Below are positions 1-8,158 of a stretch of 24,443 nt of DNA, in pieces (position 1 is the first letter of the stretch; every line of letters begins with the position of its first letter). Source of the stretch: RGIG4608 sp045606265 (lineage in GTDB: Bacteria; Bacillota; Clostridia; Oscillospirales; CAG-272). The notes below the pieces were generated by a model that saw nothing but the letters and a program-made list of their open reading frames with translations, had not been told where the DNA came from and searched no databases. The DNA lies in assembly GCA_045606265.1 (NCBI GenBank), contig JAZURO010000176.1:1-24443 (forward strand), read 5' to 3'. A program made the position numbers and the translations under genes.

Positions 1-166
1 TTGAGGCCAGAAGCGCAAAGAAAAGCTCCAAAAGAAACGCTGTTGCACAGGGCTACTCGCCCCGTACCCTCGGTCGCTTTTTGAAAAAAGCTCCGCAAAA
101 ACTTTTTTAATCGCTTGGTTTGTGCAAGCAAACAGCTAGATAAATCAAAATTTGAAACGCCAATAC
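1..166. other. Gene-free left edge, possible dispersed repeat
   Basis: No credible gene is visible here. A frame open from base 1 ends at a stop near base 83, but it has no recognisable domain and could only be the tail of something outside the window. A short GC-rich hairpin (GGGC-TACTC-GCCC, about 52-64) is present. Two similar A-rich blocks containing AAAAGCTCC lie near bases 23-31 and 87-96. The composition, GC-rich core and A/T-rich flanks suggest an intergenic repeat, but only one copy is visible, so this is an inference. Confidence 0.3.
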
Positions 167-195
167 AAAAGAGGAGCTTTTCAGCTCCTCTTTTT
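167..195 (-). terminator. Terminator of ftsK, potentially bidirectional
   Basis: The inverted repeat AAAAGAGGAGCT / AGCTCCTCTTTT has a 4-nt loop and lies just downstream of the ftsK stop codon. It is flanked by A residues on the left and T residues on the right, so it could act on both strands. Confidence 0.85.
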
Positions 196-200
196 ATATA

Positions 201-2912
201 TTATTCTTCATCGTTCATTCTTTTTTCCATTATATCTGCTTTGGTTACAAGCACTACACGGGGTTTGTTTCCGTCGGGAGCACTTACGTATCCAAGAGCT
301 TCCATTCTGTCAATTATTTTTGCGGCTCTGCCATATCCGATTTCAAGTCGACGTTGAAGCAATGAGGTGGAAATCTTACCCATTTCAATAGCAACGTCAA
401 GCGCTGCCTTGAATTTGGGATCAACTCCCTCTTCCCCGGGTTCGCCGTCATCAATACCCGCAAAGCCGGATCCGCCGCCCTTACCCTTGGGATTACCGCA
501 TTTTGCGGCTTCCTCTTCAAGACGTTTAATAAATGCATCATTGAACGAAACACCGTCATTATGCTCATTGATAAAGTCAACTATTCTTTCAACCTCACGG
601 TCGTCAATAAATGCACCCTGAACACGTATCGGCTTTGTTGAGCCAATGGGAGCAAAGAGCATATCGCCTCGTCCGATAAGCTTATCTGCACCGGCAGTAT
701 CAAGAATTGTCTTGGAGTCGACCTGAGATGCAACGGTAAACGCAATACGTGAAGGAATATTCGCCTTGATAAGACCCGTTACAACGTCAACAGAGGGGCG
801 CTGTGTACCAACGATAAGATGGATACCTGCTGCTCTCGCCTTTTGTGCAATACGGCAGATAGCGGTTTCAACGTCATCGGCAGCAGTCATCATAAGATCT
901 GCAAGCTCGTCAATAATAATAACAATATAAGGAAGGTACTCCTTTGCGGGATCATTGGCTGTAAGCTCGTTATATCCCGAGATATTCTTTGCGCCAACAC
1001 TCTCGATAAGTTCAAATCTTCTCTCCATCTCGGCAACAGCAGAGGCAAGCGCACCTGCAGCCTTTTTGGGATCTGTAACTATTGGTGCATAAAGATGAGG
1101 AATTGATCTGAACGGTTGGAATTCAACCTTTTTGGGGTCTATAAGAATGAGCTTAACATCTCTTGGGCTCGCCTTATAGAGAATACTCATAATAATACAG
1201 TTGATACAAACGGATTTACCCGAACCCGTTGTACCTGCGATAAGCATATGGGGCATCTTTCCAATATCGAAATATACGGAATTACCGCCTACGTCCTTAC
1301 CGAGAGCAGCTGTCAGAATGCTCTTTTTCTCTTCAAATTCAGGGCTGTCAATAAGTGAACGCAAGCCAACGGTTGCGGCAATCTTATTGGGAACCTCGAT
1401 ACCGACAGCGGCTTTATTTGGAATAGGTGCTTCAATTCTTACACCCGTTGTAGCCAAGCTGAGCGCTATATCGTCAACAAGATTTGCGATGGAACGAATA
1501 CGAACACCAACGTCGGGCTTAAGCTCATAACGTGTAATTGTGGGGCCTCTTGAATAGGTAATCTCCTGAATTCTTACGCCAAAGCTTTTAAGAGTTTCCA
1601 TAAGAGCTGCCGCATTTGCCTTGATTTCCTCGTGAGCCGCCTTTTCGTCCTCATCATTTCTGTAATTTTTAAGAAGATCAACGTCGGGTCTTACGTATTC
1701 ACGCATAATGCTTTCGGGAACAACCGATCCTTCTTCCCCGTCATCGGGTACCGTTTCAATATCGGTGATTTCTTTCATCTGAATTTCAATAGCTTCGGGC
1801 TTCTTATCTTCGTTCTCGGGAAGCTCCTCTACTATTTCAACCTTTACCTCCGGCTTTTCATTTTCGGGGTCTGCATCGGGAGCATATTCCTTGGGAGGAT
1901 TCTTAAACACTGCAGCAACATTTACTCTGCCATCATCCGTTTCCTCAGGGGTATTATCCTCAAAATCAACCTTTTCGAGCTTCGGCTCGTCATAAGACAC
2001 GGGCTCGGGATCAACAAATCTCATCTCGCCGTATTTCTTCTTATCATTGATTTCCTTTTGTTCTATTTCAATGGCTCTGCGCTCTGCCATAGCAACTCTC
2101 TCATCCTCGATCTCCTGCTCGGCTCTGCGCGCCATCTCTTCTTCTTTCTGACGAAGCTCCTCTTCCTCTGCCTTTTGCTTCTTTTCAAGTTCCTTCTGCT
2201 CACGCTTTTCTTCTTTTTTGATTGCGTTCTTTTCCCTTTGAGCAACACAGAACGCAGCCCATTTCTGAGCAATAAAGTCAGTGATAATGCTTGGTCTTAT
2301 TCCAAGAGAAAGAATAAAGAACACAATGCTGAGCGCAAGCATAATTATCGTTGTGCCAACGGATTTGAAAAGGAAGTATATGCACTCGCAGAATATACCG
2401 CCCAGCACACCTGAGCTGAATACGTTCTTTGAGGAATGATCGTAAATCTGTCCTGCGCCAACGAAAACGTCACGGAATTCTTCAACTCCCGCTTTTACAA
2501 AAATATGTATAAGTCCGGAGAATGAAACTAAGAATATTAAAGTGAAAATAATCTTGGATTTTGCCAGACCGTTATCAACGAATTTTCTCCAATTAATTGC
2601 CAGGTTCAAAAGAGCAATGGGAATTATAAAGGCGCAAATACCAAATACACCAAGGAACACTTCTTTTAGGAAATCTCCCGCTACTCCCACGTATTTTTCA
2701 CCCGTAAGTGCCGCAAGAACGAAGCACGCTTCAAGCAAAAGCGCAAGCGCAACAAACACAAAGGGCAATATCTGATGCAGTAATCTTTCGGAAGGCACCC
2801 CAAACGACGCTTTGTGCGCTTTGGAATTCTTCTTCGGAGTTACCTTTTTGTCCTCAACCTTTTGCAATGCTTTTTTGGATTTCTGAGTACCTGATTTCTT
2901 TTTTACAGCCAT
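201..2912 (-). CDS. ftsK: DNA translocase FtsK/SpoIIIE
   Basis: This 903-aa protein is a septum-associated ATP-driven DNA pump that moves chromosome DNA through the closing division or sporulation septum. After a Lys-rich N-terminus there are about four membrane segments (roughly residues 48-205). A long Glu/Lys/Ala-rich, probably coiled and disordered linker follows (about 215-400), then the RecA-like motor. Walker A is GTTGSGKS at 560-567 and Walker B is IIIDELADL at about 665-673. A C-terminal winged-helix gamma domain (about 832-891) would read the polar chromosome guide sequences. The ATG has an AAGGAAG ribosome site and a good promoter just upstream. The gene stands alone, divergent from a small TSUP gene. 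It could be called SpoIIIE if the host sporulates; the sequence does not decide this. Confidence 0.97.
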   Translation of the reverse strand: MAVKKKSGTQKSKKALQKVEDKKVTPKKNSKAHKASFGVPSERLLHQILPFVFVALALLLEACFVLAALTGEKYVGVAGDFLKEVFLGVFGICAFIIPIALLNLAINWRKFVDNGLAKSKIIFTLIFLVSFSGLIHIFVKAGVEEFRDVFVGAGQIYDHSSKNVFSSGVLGGIFCECIYFLFKSVGTTIIMLALSIVFFILSLGIRPSIITDFIAQKWAAFCVAQREKNAIKKEEKREQKELEKKQKAEEEELRQKEEEMARRAEQEIEDERVAMAERRAIEIEQKEINDKKKYGEMRFVDPEPVSYDEPKLEKVDFEDNTPEETDDGRVNVAAVFKNPPKEYAPDADPENEKPEVKVEIVEELPENEDKKPEAIEIQMKEITDIETVPDDGEEGSVVPESIMREYVRPDVDLLKNYRNDEDEKAAHEEIKANAAALMETLKSFGVRIQEITYSRGPTITRYELKPDVGVRIRSIANLVDDIALSLATTGVRIEAPIPNKAAVGIEVPNKIAATVGLRSLIDSPEFEEKKSILTAALGKDVGGNSVYFDIGKMPHMLIAGTTGSGKSVCINCIIMSILYKASPRDVKLILIDPKKVEFQPFRSIPHLYAPIVTDPKKAAGALASAVAEMERRFELIESVGAKNISGYNELTANDPAKEYLPYIVIIIDELADLMMTAADDVETAICRIAQKARAAGIHLIVGTQRPSVDVVTGLIKANIPSRIAFTVASQVDSKTILDTAGADKLIGRGDMLFAPIGSTKPIRVQGAFIDDREVERIVDFINEHNDGVSFNDAFIKRLEEEAAKCGNPKGKGGGSGFAGIDDGEPGEEGVDPKFKAALDVAIEMGKISTSLLQRRLEIGYGRAAKIIDRMEALGYVSAPDGNKPRVVLVTKADIMEKRMNDEE

Positions 2913-2951
2913 TTTGTCACTTCCTTTAAGAATTTGTAGTCATACATAAAT

Positions 2952-2980
2952 ATTATATCATAACAATTATATAATTTCAA
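2952..2980 (-). promoter_or_regulatory. Promoter of ftsK
   Basis: On the minus strand there is a -35 TTGAAA (2980-2975), a 17-bp spacer and a -10 TATAAT (2957-2952). Transcription would begin about 32 nt before the ftsK ATG. The divergent TSUP gene starts only about 20 bp beyond the -35 box, so its own promoter must overlap this region. A TATAAT on the plus strand at 2970-2975 is a weak candidate without a clear -35. Confidence 0.8.
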
Positions 2981-3001
2981 TATTGAATTTTGGAGTTTTT
3001 T

Positions 3002-3379
3002 ATGAAATTTATAAAAAAATATTCGCCAACACTCTTAATTGGTGCTGTTGCAGGGACCGTAAACGGCCTTTTAGGGGCAGGCGGTGGAATAATAATAACG
3101 TACTACCTGTCCTACGTTCTTAACAATGATCAAAAAAGTGAAAACGGTGTTTTTGCAAACGCAGTTGCAACAATGCTCCCGATTTCAGCCGTATCTCTTG
3201 CAATATATTTATTTAAGGGATATATCAAAATCAACAGCACCCTTCTCTCGTTTCTGCCTTCTGCAATTATCGGAGGAATTGCAGGCGCTTTTTTGTTAAC
3301 AAAATTAAAGTTCAAAACGATTAAAACCGTATTCGCAATTTTAGTTACAATTTCAGGTATTATGATGGTTTTAAGATAA
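3002..3379 (+). CDS. Half-size TSUP (TauE/SafE-type) membrane protein
   Basis: This 125-aa protein is very hydrophobic, with about four membrane helices and the Gly-rich motif GTVNGLLGAGGGI near the N-terminus, as in the TauE/SafE (TSUP) anion exporter family. Full-length TSUP proteins are about 250 aa and consist of two such halves, so this is one half. It probably needs a partner, and the other half-size TSUP gene at 7595-7969 is the obvious candidate. The ATG at 3002 is chosen because GGAG sits 6 nt upstream. A TTG at 2990 would extend the protein by four residues but would place that GGAG inside the coding region. The substrate cannot be predicted; organosulfonates, sulfite and related anions are known for the family. 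Confidence 0.8.
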   Translation: MKFIKKYSPTLLIGAVAGTVNGLLGAGGGIIITYYLSYVLNNDQKSENGVFANAVATMLPISAVSLAIYLFKGYIKINSTLLSFLPSAIIGGIAGAFLLTKLKFKTIKTVFAILVTISGIMMVLR

Positions 3380-3404
3380 AAAACGGAGCACTATTGCTCC
3401 GTTT
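3378..3404 (-). terminator. Terminator of recA-recX overlapping the recX 3' end
   Basis: A 10-bp stem (AAACGGAGCA / TGCTCCGTTT) has a 4-nt loop and, on the minus strand, is followed by six T. The recX stop codon (3393-3391) lies in the loop, so the last recX codons form one arm. On the plus strand the same hairpin follows the TSUP stop immediately and may serve that gene too. Confidence 0.85.
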
Positions 3405-4047
3405 CGATTTCTCTTAAAACAATTTCAAAAGCCGCCTTGATTTCATCAAAGGTATATCCGTATCTTACAAGTGAGCCGACAATCTTTTTTCTGACAGCCG
3501 AATCATCAGGAATCGTTCTGTGCTTTTTTCGAAGCAACAAAGCGCAATTTTCTATCATTTGCTCCTTGTCTATTCCCAAAAGCGCCTCTGATATATACTC
3601 TTTTTCGTAGCCCTTTGCCAAAAGCTCCCTATATATTCGTTTTTTACCCCACAGCTTTCTAAGACACAAATCAAGTTGTCGCTCTACGTCAAGCTCCTCG
3701 TTGATGGCACCTATTTGTGCCAGATGCGATGCGGCAGTTTCGGCGCTTTCTTTGTCAATACCCTTATTTCTGAGTCGCTGAACTAAGCGTTTTTTTGAGG
3801 AAGAGGAATAGGATAAAAGGTCATTTCCCTTTCTTATGGCAAGACATTCCTTCGACAATTTTTCGATTTTATCAAAAATATCCTTGTCTATAATCATTCC
3901 CTTTCGCAAATTCAATTCAAGATATTGATTTGTAAAAAGCAAAAATTTTCGTCTTTCTTTATTTCCCGTACCATCCGATATTTGAAGAGTGAGGAGCATT
4001 TCTGCCCCCTCACTCATTGCATTTATTGAAATAATTTGAATATTCAT
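3391..4047 (-). CDS. recX: Regulatory protein RecX
   Basis: This 218-aa protein matches the RecX family, small all-helical proteins that bind the RecA filament and modulate its assembly and recombinase activity. It lies 6 bp downstream of recA on the same strand, the classic recA-recX arrangement. Visible family features are a helical-repeat region in its second half, with segments such as KKRLVQRLRNKGID, LWGKKRIYRELLAKGY and IVGSLVRYGYTFDEI that mark successive three-helix RecX repeats. The first 65 residues form the extra N-terminal beta-rich part seen in Firmicutes RecX. Translation probably depends partly on coupling to recA. Confidence 0.92.
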   Translation of the reverse strand: MNIQIISINAMSEGAEMLLTLQISDGTGNKERRKFLLFTNQYLELNLRKGMIIDKDIFDKIEKLSKECLAIRKGNDLLSYSSSSKKRLVQRLRNKGIDKESAETAASHLAQIGAINEELDVERQLDLCLRKLWGKKRIYRELLAKGYEKEYISEALLGIDKEQMIENCALLLRKKHRTIPDDSAVRKKIVGSLVRYGYTFDEIKAAFEIVLREIETEQ

Positions 4048-4053
4048 CAGAAA

Positions 4054-5169
4054 TTATTCTTCATCACCAAGAGTTTCGATTTCAAAGCTATCAATATCGT
4101 CATCATCTTCAAGCTCAAATTCGTCACCGTGATCCGTGAGCTTATCAGCCATAGCACGAACCTTTGCTTCAAGCTCATCCATAAGCTCCTGATTGCTTTC
4201 AAAAATCTTGCGTGTGTTATCCTTACCCTGCGCAAGTCTTTCACCCTCATAAGAGAACCACGAGCCGCTCTTTTTGATAATTCCGAGAGTGATACCCATA
4301 TCGATAAGCTCGCTTGATTTGGAAATTCCCTTTCCGTAAAGAATATCAAATTCAGCAACCTTAAAGGGCGGAGCCACCTTGTTTTTAACTATCTTACATT
4401 TAACACGGTTTCCGTAAACGTCGGCACCGTTTTTAAGCTGCTCTGTCTTTCTTACATCAATACGAACGGAAGAATAGAATTTGAGCGCACGGCCACCGGG
4501 AGTTGTTTCGGGATTTCCGTACATAACACCAACCTTTTCACGAAGCTGGTTGATGAAAATTACTACTGCATTACTCTTGGAAATAACCGCAGAGAGCTTT
4601 CTCATTGCCTGTGACATAAGACGTGCCTGAACACCGACCATTGTAGCACCCATCTCTCCGTCAATTTCCTGACGGGGAACAAGAGCCGCAACCGAGTCAA
4701 CAACCACAACGTCGATAGCACCTGAGCGAACGAGTGCCTCAGTTATTTCAAGTGCGTCCTCACCGCAGTCGGGCTGGGATACGAGCAATTCGTTTATATT
4801 AACACCGAGTGCCTTTGCATAAACGGGATCAAGTGCGTGTTCAGCATCGATAAAAGCTGCCTCTCCGCCAATCTTTTGAACCTCGGCAATAATGTGTAGC
4901 GCAACCGTTGTTTTACCTGAAGATTCAGGGCCAAAGATTTCAATTATTCTTCCTCTCGGCACACCGCCGATTCCAAGTGCAAAATCAAGTGCCAGAGAGC
5001 CAGTATGAACCGCCTGCACTTCCATTCTTGTGTTTTCGCCAAGCTTCATAACCGTACCTGCGCCAAAATCTCTTTCAAGCTGAGCAAGGGCGGTGTTCAG
5101 AGCTTTTTTACGTGCTTCTTTATCGTCAATAGGTGCAGTTTTCGGTGTTACTGTTTTTTTAGTTGCCAT
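4054..5169 (-). CDS. recA: Recombinase RecA
   Basis: This 371-aa protein is the strand-exchange ATPase of homologous recombination and the co-protease for LexA self-cleavage. It is full length and has no intein. Walker A is GPESSGKT at residues 80-87, a Walker B strand VVVVDSVAAL lies near 153-162, and the DNA-binding loop region around MGATMVGVQARLMSQAMRKL follows. The C-terminal tail is strongly acidic (Glu/Asp-rich), as is usual. A GGAGGAAA ribosome site and a consensus promoter sit directly upstream. No SOS (LexA) box of the Bacillus type (GAAC-N4-GTTC) was recognised at that promoter, although the binding site could be divergent. Confidence 0.99.
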   Translation of the reverse strand: MATKKTVTPKTAPIDDKEARKKALNTALAQLERDFGAGTVMKLGENTRMEVQAVHTGSLALDFALGIGGVPRGRIIEIFGPESSGKTTVALHIIAEVQKIGGEAAFIDAEHALDPVYAKALGVNINELLVSQPDCGEDALEITEALVRSGAIDVVVVDSVAALVPRQEIDGEMGATMVGVQARLMSQAMRKLSAVISKSNAVVIFINQLREKVGVMYGNPETTPGGRALKFYSSVRIDVRKTEQLKNGADVYGNRVKCKIVKNKVAPPFKVAEFDILYGKGISKSSELIDMGITLGIIKKSGSWFSYEGERLAQGKDNTRKIFESNQELMDELEAKVRAMADKLTDHGDEFELEDDDDIDSFEIETLGDEE

Positions 5170-5213
5170 AGTTTATTTCCTCCAAAAAGTTATCAAATTT
5201 CATTTACGTGCCT

Positions 5214-5242
5214 ATTATACACCCTGTTTTATCATTTGTCAA
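5214..5242 (-). promoter_or_regulatory. Promoter of recA-recX
   Basis: On the minus strand there is a -35 TTGACA (5242-5237), a 17-bp spacer and a -10 TATAAT (5219-5214), a perfect sigma-A consensus. The spacer ends in GGTG just before the -10. The predicted leader is about 38 nt. Confidence 0.9.
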
Positions 5243-5297
5243 GACATTTTTTCTCAAATCGGAAATATTTTTTTATATTTTTTGATTTTTTATTTAA

Positions 5298-5317
5298 TAA
5301 TTCCATTTTTGGAATTA
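5298..5317. repeat. Short inverted repeat between recA and the SDR gene
   Basis: TAATTCCA and TGGAATTA form an 8-bp inverted repeat around a 4-nt T-rich centre. It lies about 14 bp upstream of the SDR -35 box in the divergent recA/SDR intergenic region. It could be an operator or simply AT-rich symmetry; no regulator gene is nearby. Confidence 0.4.
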
Positions 5318-5330
5318 TAGAAATTATTAC

Positions 5331-5359
5331 TTGACACAATTTACAAACTATGTTAAAAT
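5331..5359 (+). promoter_or_regulatory. Promoter of the SDR gene
   Basis: The -35 is TTGACA (5331-5336), the spacer is 17 bp and the -10 is TAAAAT (5354-5359). This gives a short leader ending in the AAAGGAG ribosome site of the SDR gene. Confidence 0.85.
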
Positions 5360-5403
5360 ATTAACGGTTTATAAAAAGACATATTTATATCAAAGGAGAA
5401 ATT

Positions 5404-6234
5404 ATGGCAAACGTATGTGTAATTACAGGCGGTGGAAGCGGAATGGGTCTTGCTGCCGCAAAATTCATGCCCAAAGATAAAATTATCGTTATTTCGGGCA
5501 GAACTCTTAAAAAACTTGAGGGGGCGGTTGAGGAGCTTAAGGCACTTGGCTATACAGCTTACGCAAAAACCTGCGACACCTCAAAGCGCGAAAGTGTTAA
5601 AGAGCTCGTTGCTTTTGCAAAGGAGCTTGGCGAAATCAAAAATGTTATAAACTCTGCAGGTCTTTCCCCCGCAATGAGCGATCCCGAAACTATCGTCAGA
5701 GTAAATGCCCTCGGCACAGTTTACATCAACGAGGAATTTTCAAAGGTAATGAACCCCGGAAGTGTTATCGTAGACGTTTCATCAAATTCAGCTTATATTC
5801 TTCCCTCTTTTATCATTAACAAGAAGGATTACAAGCTCGCAGACACAGATGAAGAAAAATTCGTCAAAAAGATCATCAAAAAAGCAAGTATGGCAAAGGG
5901 CGATTATCAGAGATCAGGCTTTGCATATTCGCTTTCAAAGAATTTCGTGGTTTGGTATGCTCAGAAATGTGCATTTGAATACGGAAAGAAGGGCATCAGA
6001 GTTTGTTCTCTCAGCCCCGGCCTTATTGCAACAGATATGGGTAATCTTGAAGCTAAGGACGGTGGAATGCTCATTCCTATGTCCGCAGAAGAAAGAATGG
6101 GCAAGCCCGAGGAGCTTGGATTTGCTCTTGCAAGTGTTGCTGACGAAAGAAACGGATATCTTGCAGGTGTTGACGTGCTTGTTGATGGCGGAAGCACAAA
6201 CGGTATGAAGGAATTCAAGAAGAACAAGAAATAA
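5404..6234 (+). CDS. Short-chain dehydrogenase/reductase (SDR) family oxidoreductase
   Basis: This 276-aa protein is a classical SDR, an NAD(P)-dependent oxidoreductase acting on a hydroxyl or keto group. The cofactor-binding motif TGGGSGMG is at residues 8-15, followed by the NSAG strand (about 83-86). The catalytic Asn is N101, Ser lies in VSSNS (about 125-129), and Tyr/Lys are in YSLSK (Y175, K179). The SPG segment and the C-terminal LVDGGSTNG are also typical. A stretch of about 45 residues between the catalytic Ser and Tyr is longer than in most classical SDRs and Lys-rich, so the active-site lid may be enlarged. It has its own promoter, AAAGGAG site and terminator, so it is monocistronic. 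The substrate is unknown; steroid, sugar and acyl substrates all occur in the family. Confidence 0.93.
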   Translation: MANVCVITGGGSGMGLAAAKFMPKDKIIVISGRTLKKLEGAVEELKALGYTAYAKTCDTSKRESVKELVAFAKELGEIKNVINSAGLSPAMSDPETIVRVNALGTVYINEEFSKVMNPGSVIVDVSSNSAYILPSFIINKKDYKLADTDEEKFVKKIIKKASMAKGDYQRSGFAYSLSKNFVVWYAQKCAFEYGKKGIRVCSLSPGLIATDMGNLEAKDGGMLIPMSAEERMGKPEELGFALASVADERNGYLAGVDVLVDGGSTNGMKEFKKNKK

Positions 6235-6241
6235 TTTTTTT

Positions 6242-6270
6242 AAGGACATTCACACCGAATGTCCTTTTTT
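6242..6270 (+). terminator. Terminator of the SDR gene
   Basis: The stem AAGGACATTC / GAATGTCCTT has a 5-nt loop and is followed by a T run, directly after the SDR stop codon. Confidence 0.9.
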
Positions 6271-6335
6271 ATACATAAAAACACCCAAAATGGCAAACAT
6301 TACACAGTGAATACATTTTTCACGGAGTAATATAT

Positions 6336-7598
6336 ATGTTTAACGAATTTTTGGCTGATTTGAATTTCGTGGTGGGTTTTATTCTGTTTCTGTGCTATTC
6401 CTATCAGATATTTTACACGATAGTTCCCTTCGCAATAAAGCCCCGACGCCATAGGCATCCGATAAAAAAGAGCAATATTGCAATTCTGATTGCCGCCCGC
6501 AACGAAGAAAAGGTAATTGGAGAGCTTTTGCACTCCATCTCCGAGCAGGATTACGATAAAGAGTATCTTAAAACAGTAGTGATCGCCGACAACTGTACCG
6601 ACAGCACCGCAGAAATAGCAAGAGAATACGGGGCTACGGTTTTTGAACGCTTTGATCAAAAAAATATAGGCAAGGGCTACGCACTCGATTTTGCAATAGA
6701 CAATCTTCGAAAAAGTGGTGAGCTTGAACAAATTGACGGTGTTATCGTTCTTGATGCCGACAATATTCTGACAAAAAACTACGTCACCGAGATGAGCAAA
6801 ACGTATTCCGATGGCTATGAATCCTTTACCAGCTATCGAAATTCCAAAAACTACGGTGATAACTGGATAAGTGCGGGATACGGCCTGTGGTATATCAGAG
6901 AATCAAAATTTCTGCATTACGCAAGAATGCTTCTGCACTCGTCCTGCGCAATATCGGGCACCGGATTTTTCGTAAGTAAAAAGCTGCTTGATAAATTCAA
7001 CGGTTGGAAATTCTATCTGCTGACAGAGGACATTGAGTTTTCCATTTTTGCAATAATCAACGGAGTAAAGATCGGCTGTTCCATAAATGCCGAGCTATAC
7101 GACGAGCAGCCGATCACCTTCAAGCAATCCTATAAACAGCGCCTGCGATGGTCAAAGGGATTCTTTCAAGTTTGGAGAAAGCACGGAAAGGCGTTGATAA
7201 AAGGCATATTCAAGCACAGAAAATTCGCTTTTTTCGATATGACAATGAACATTATGCCCGCTTTTATTTTGACCGTGACGCTGCTTTCAAGCAGCATAAG
7301 CGCCATAGTATTTGGGATATTTGGCATAGGAAATCCCGCACCGGTTGTAGAGAGCTTGCTCGGATATATTGGATTCACCTATTCAATAATGTTCATTATG
7401 GGACTGATAACTATAATAAGTGAGTGGAAAAAGATTCACACAAGCACAGGAAAAAAGATTGGATATCTGTTTTTGTTCCCCATTTTTATGTACACCTATA
7501 TTCCCATCTCCGTTATTGCGCTTTTCAAAAAAGTAACCTGGGAGCCGATCCTTCACACTCGCTCACGTTCACTTGACGAGGTTACGGGCAAAAAATGA
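6336..7598 (+). CDS. Processive family-2 glycosyltransferase, membrane-bound
   Basis: This 420-aa protein belongs to the GT2 group that includes cellulose, hyaluronan and N-acetylglucosamine polymer synthases. It has an N-terminal membrane segment (about 10-33) and a cytosolic GT-A domain starting at IAILIAARNEE. The nucleotide-sugar motifs are DAD at 140-142, the acceptor-site TED at 230-232 and QRLRW at 268-272, the QxxRW signature of processive enzymes. Two or three C-terminal membrane helices follow (about 305-330, 340-362 and 376-397). It would use an activated sugar to build a polysaccharide or glycolipid at the membrane. A CGGAG site precedes the ATG; no convincing promoter is visible between it and the SDR terminator. 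Its stop overlaps the start of the following TSUP gene, suggesting co-translation. The sugar and product are unknown. Confidence 0.9.
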   Translation: MFNEFLADLNFVVGFILFLCYSYQIFYTIVPFAIKPRRHRHPIKKSNIAILIAARNEEKVIGELLHSISEQDYDKEYLKTVVIADNCTDSTAEIAREYGATVFERFDQKNIGKGYALDFAIDNLRKSGELEQIDGVIVLDADNILTKNYVTEMSKTYSDGYESFTSYRNSKNYGDNWISAGYGLWYIRESKFLHYARMLLHSSCAISGTGFFVSKKLLDKFNGWKFYLLTEDIEFSIFAIINGVKIGCSINAELYDEQPITFKQSYKQRLRWSKGFFQVWRKHGKALIKGIFKHRKFAFFDMTMNIMPAFILTVTLLSSSISAIVFGIFGIGNPAPVVESLLGYIGFTYSIMFIMGLITIISEWKKIHTSTGKKIGYLFLFPIFMYTYIPISVIALFKKVTWEPILHTRSRSLDEVTGKK

Positions 7599-7969
7599 AA
7601 ACCATTATCATTATTTTTCTTATCGCGCTACTTTCGGGAATGGGTGTTGGTGGTGGAGGGCTTCTTGTTATTTATCTGACACTTTTTGAAAACGTTGAGC
7701 AAGTGATCGCCCAAGGAACAAATCTTAGCTTTTTTATTGCGACAGCATTGGCATCAACGGTGTATAACGTAAAAAAGAAGAAAATCGTTTGGAAAATCAC
7801 ACTCGTTTTAAGTATTTCGGGAGCCGTGTTTTCTCTTTTAGGATCATTCCTTGTCGAAGCAATTGATCGGGATATTTTGCGAAAGCTCTTTGGCGGAATG
7901 CTCGCCTTGGGCGGAATTTCATCCCTTATTTCTTCGTTTGTTAAAAAGAAACAAAACAAAAGTATATAA
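7595..7969 (+). CDS. Half-size TSUP (TauE/SafE-type) membrane protein
   Basis: This 124-aa hydrophobic protein has about four membrane helices and the Gly-rich motif GMGVGGGGLLVIYL near its start, followed by QGTNLSFFIATALAS, both typical of a TSUP half. It is half the normal TSUP length, like the protein at 3002-3379, and the two differ enough to represent complementary halves. The start codon overlaps the glycosyltransferase stop (ATGA, 7595-7598), so translation is coupled. A transporter for an anion or envelope-related metabolite, formed as a homo- or heterodimer with the other half, is the simplest reading. The role with the glycosyltransferase is unknown. Confidence 0.8.
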   Translation: MKTIIIIFLIALLSGMGVGGGGLLVIYLTLFENVEQVIAQGTNLSFFIATALASTVYNVKKKKIVWKITLVLSISGAVFSLLGSFLVEAIDRDILRKLFGGMLALGGISSLISSFVKKKQNKSI

Positions 7970-8016
7970 TTAATGTAAAATAAACAAAAAAAATTGAAGA
8001 ATTTTCTAAAAAGCTA

Positions 8017-8045
8017 TTTACAAAATTCATTTTTTGTGATAGAAT
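8017..8045 (+). promoter_or_regulatory. Promoter of rpsO
   Basis: The -35 is TTTACA (8017-8022), the spacer is 17 bp and ends in TGTGA (extended -10 context), and the -10 is TAGAAT (8040-8045). The transcript would start near 8052, leaving a leader of about 107 nt before the rpsO start. Confidence 0.8.
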
Positions 8046-8051
8046 AACCTT

Positions 8052-8158
8052 TGCATGACGTATGGCTCGGTTTTCGGGAAAATAAGATGGCAACAGCCGT
8101 GTTTCACCCGCCGATGACTGTGCCCTTCGTTAAATAAAAAAGAAAGGTGAAAATTAAA
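8052..8158 (+). promoter_or_regulatory. Structured rpsO leader, probable S15 autoregulatory RNA
   Basis: Three nested helices can be drawn. UCGG 8067-8070 pairs with CCGA 8111-8114. After a U4 bulge, CGGG 8075-8078 pairs with CCCG 8107-8110. At the tip, AUGGC 8087-8091 pairs with GCCGU 8096-8100 around AACA. The apical helix holds a U-G pair next to a G-C pair, the GU/GC motif that S15 recognises in 16S rRNA and in known rpsO leaders. Feedback repression by free S15 is known from several unrelated bacterial rpsO leaders. That this leader works the same way is inferred from its location and fold. Confidence 0.6.

Noticed and set aside
1632..2414. 260-codon plus-strand open frame
   Set aside because: It is antisense to the ftsK linker and membrane region; its Leu/Phe-rich translation mirrors the Lys/Glu-rich linker, and it has no ribosome site or domain.
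5170..5260. LexA/SOS box at recA
   Set aside because: I looked for GAAC-N4-GTTC-type and related palindromes around the promoter and saw none; a divergent site cannot be excluded.
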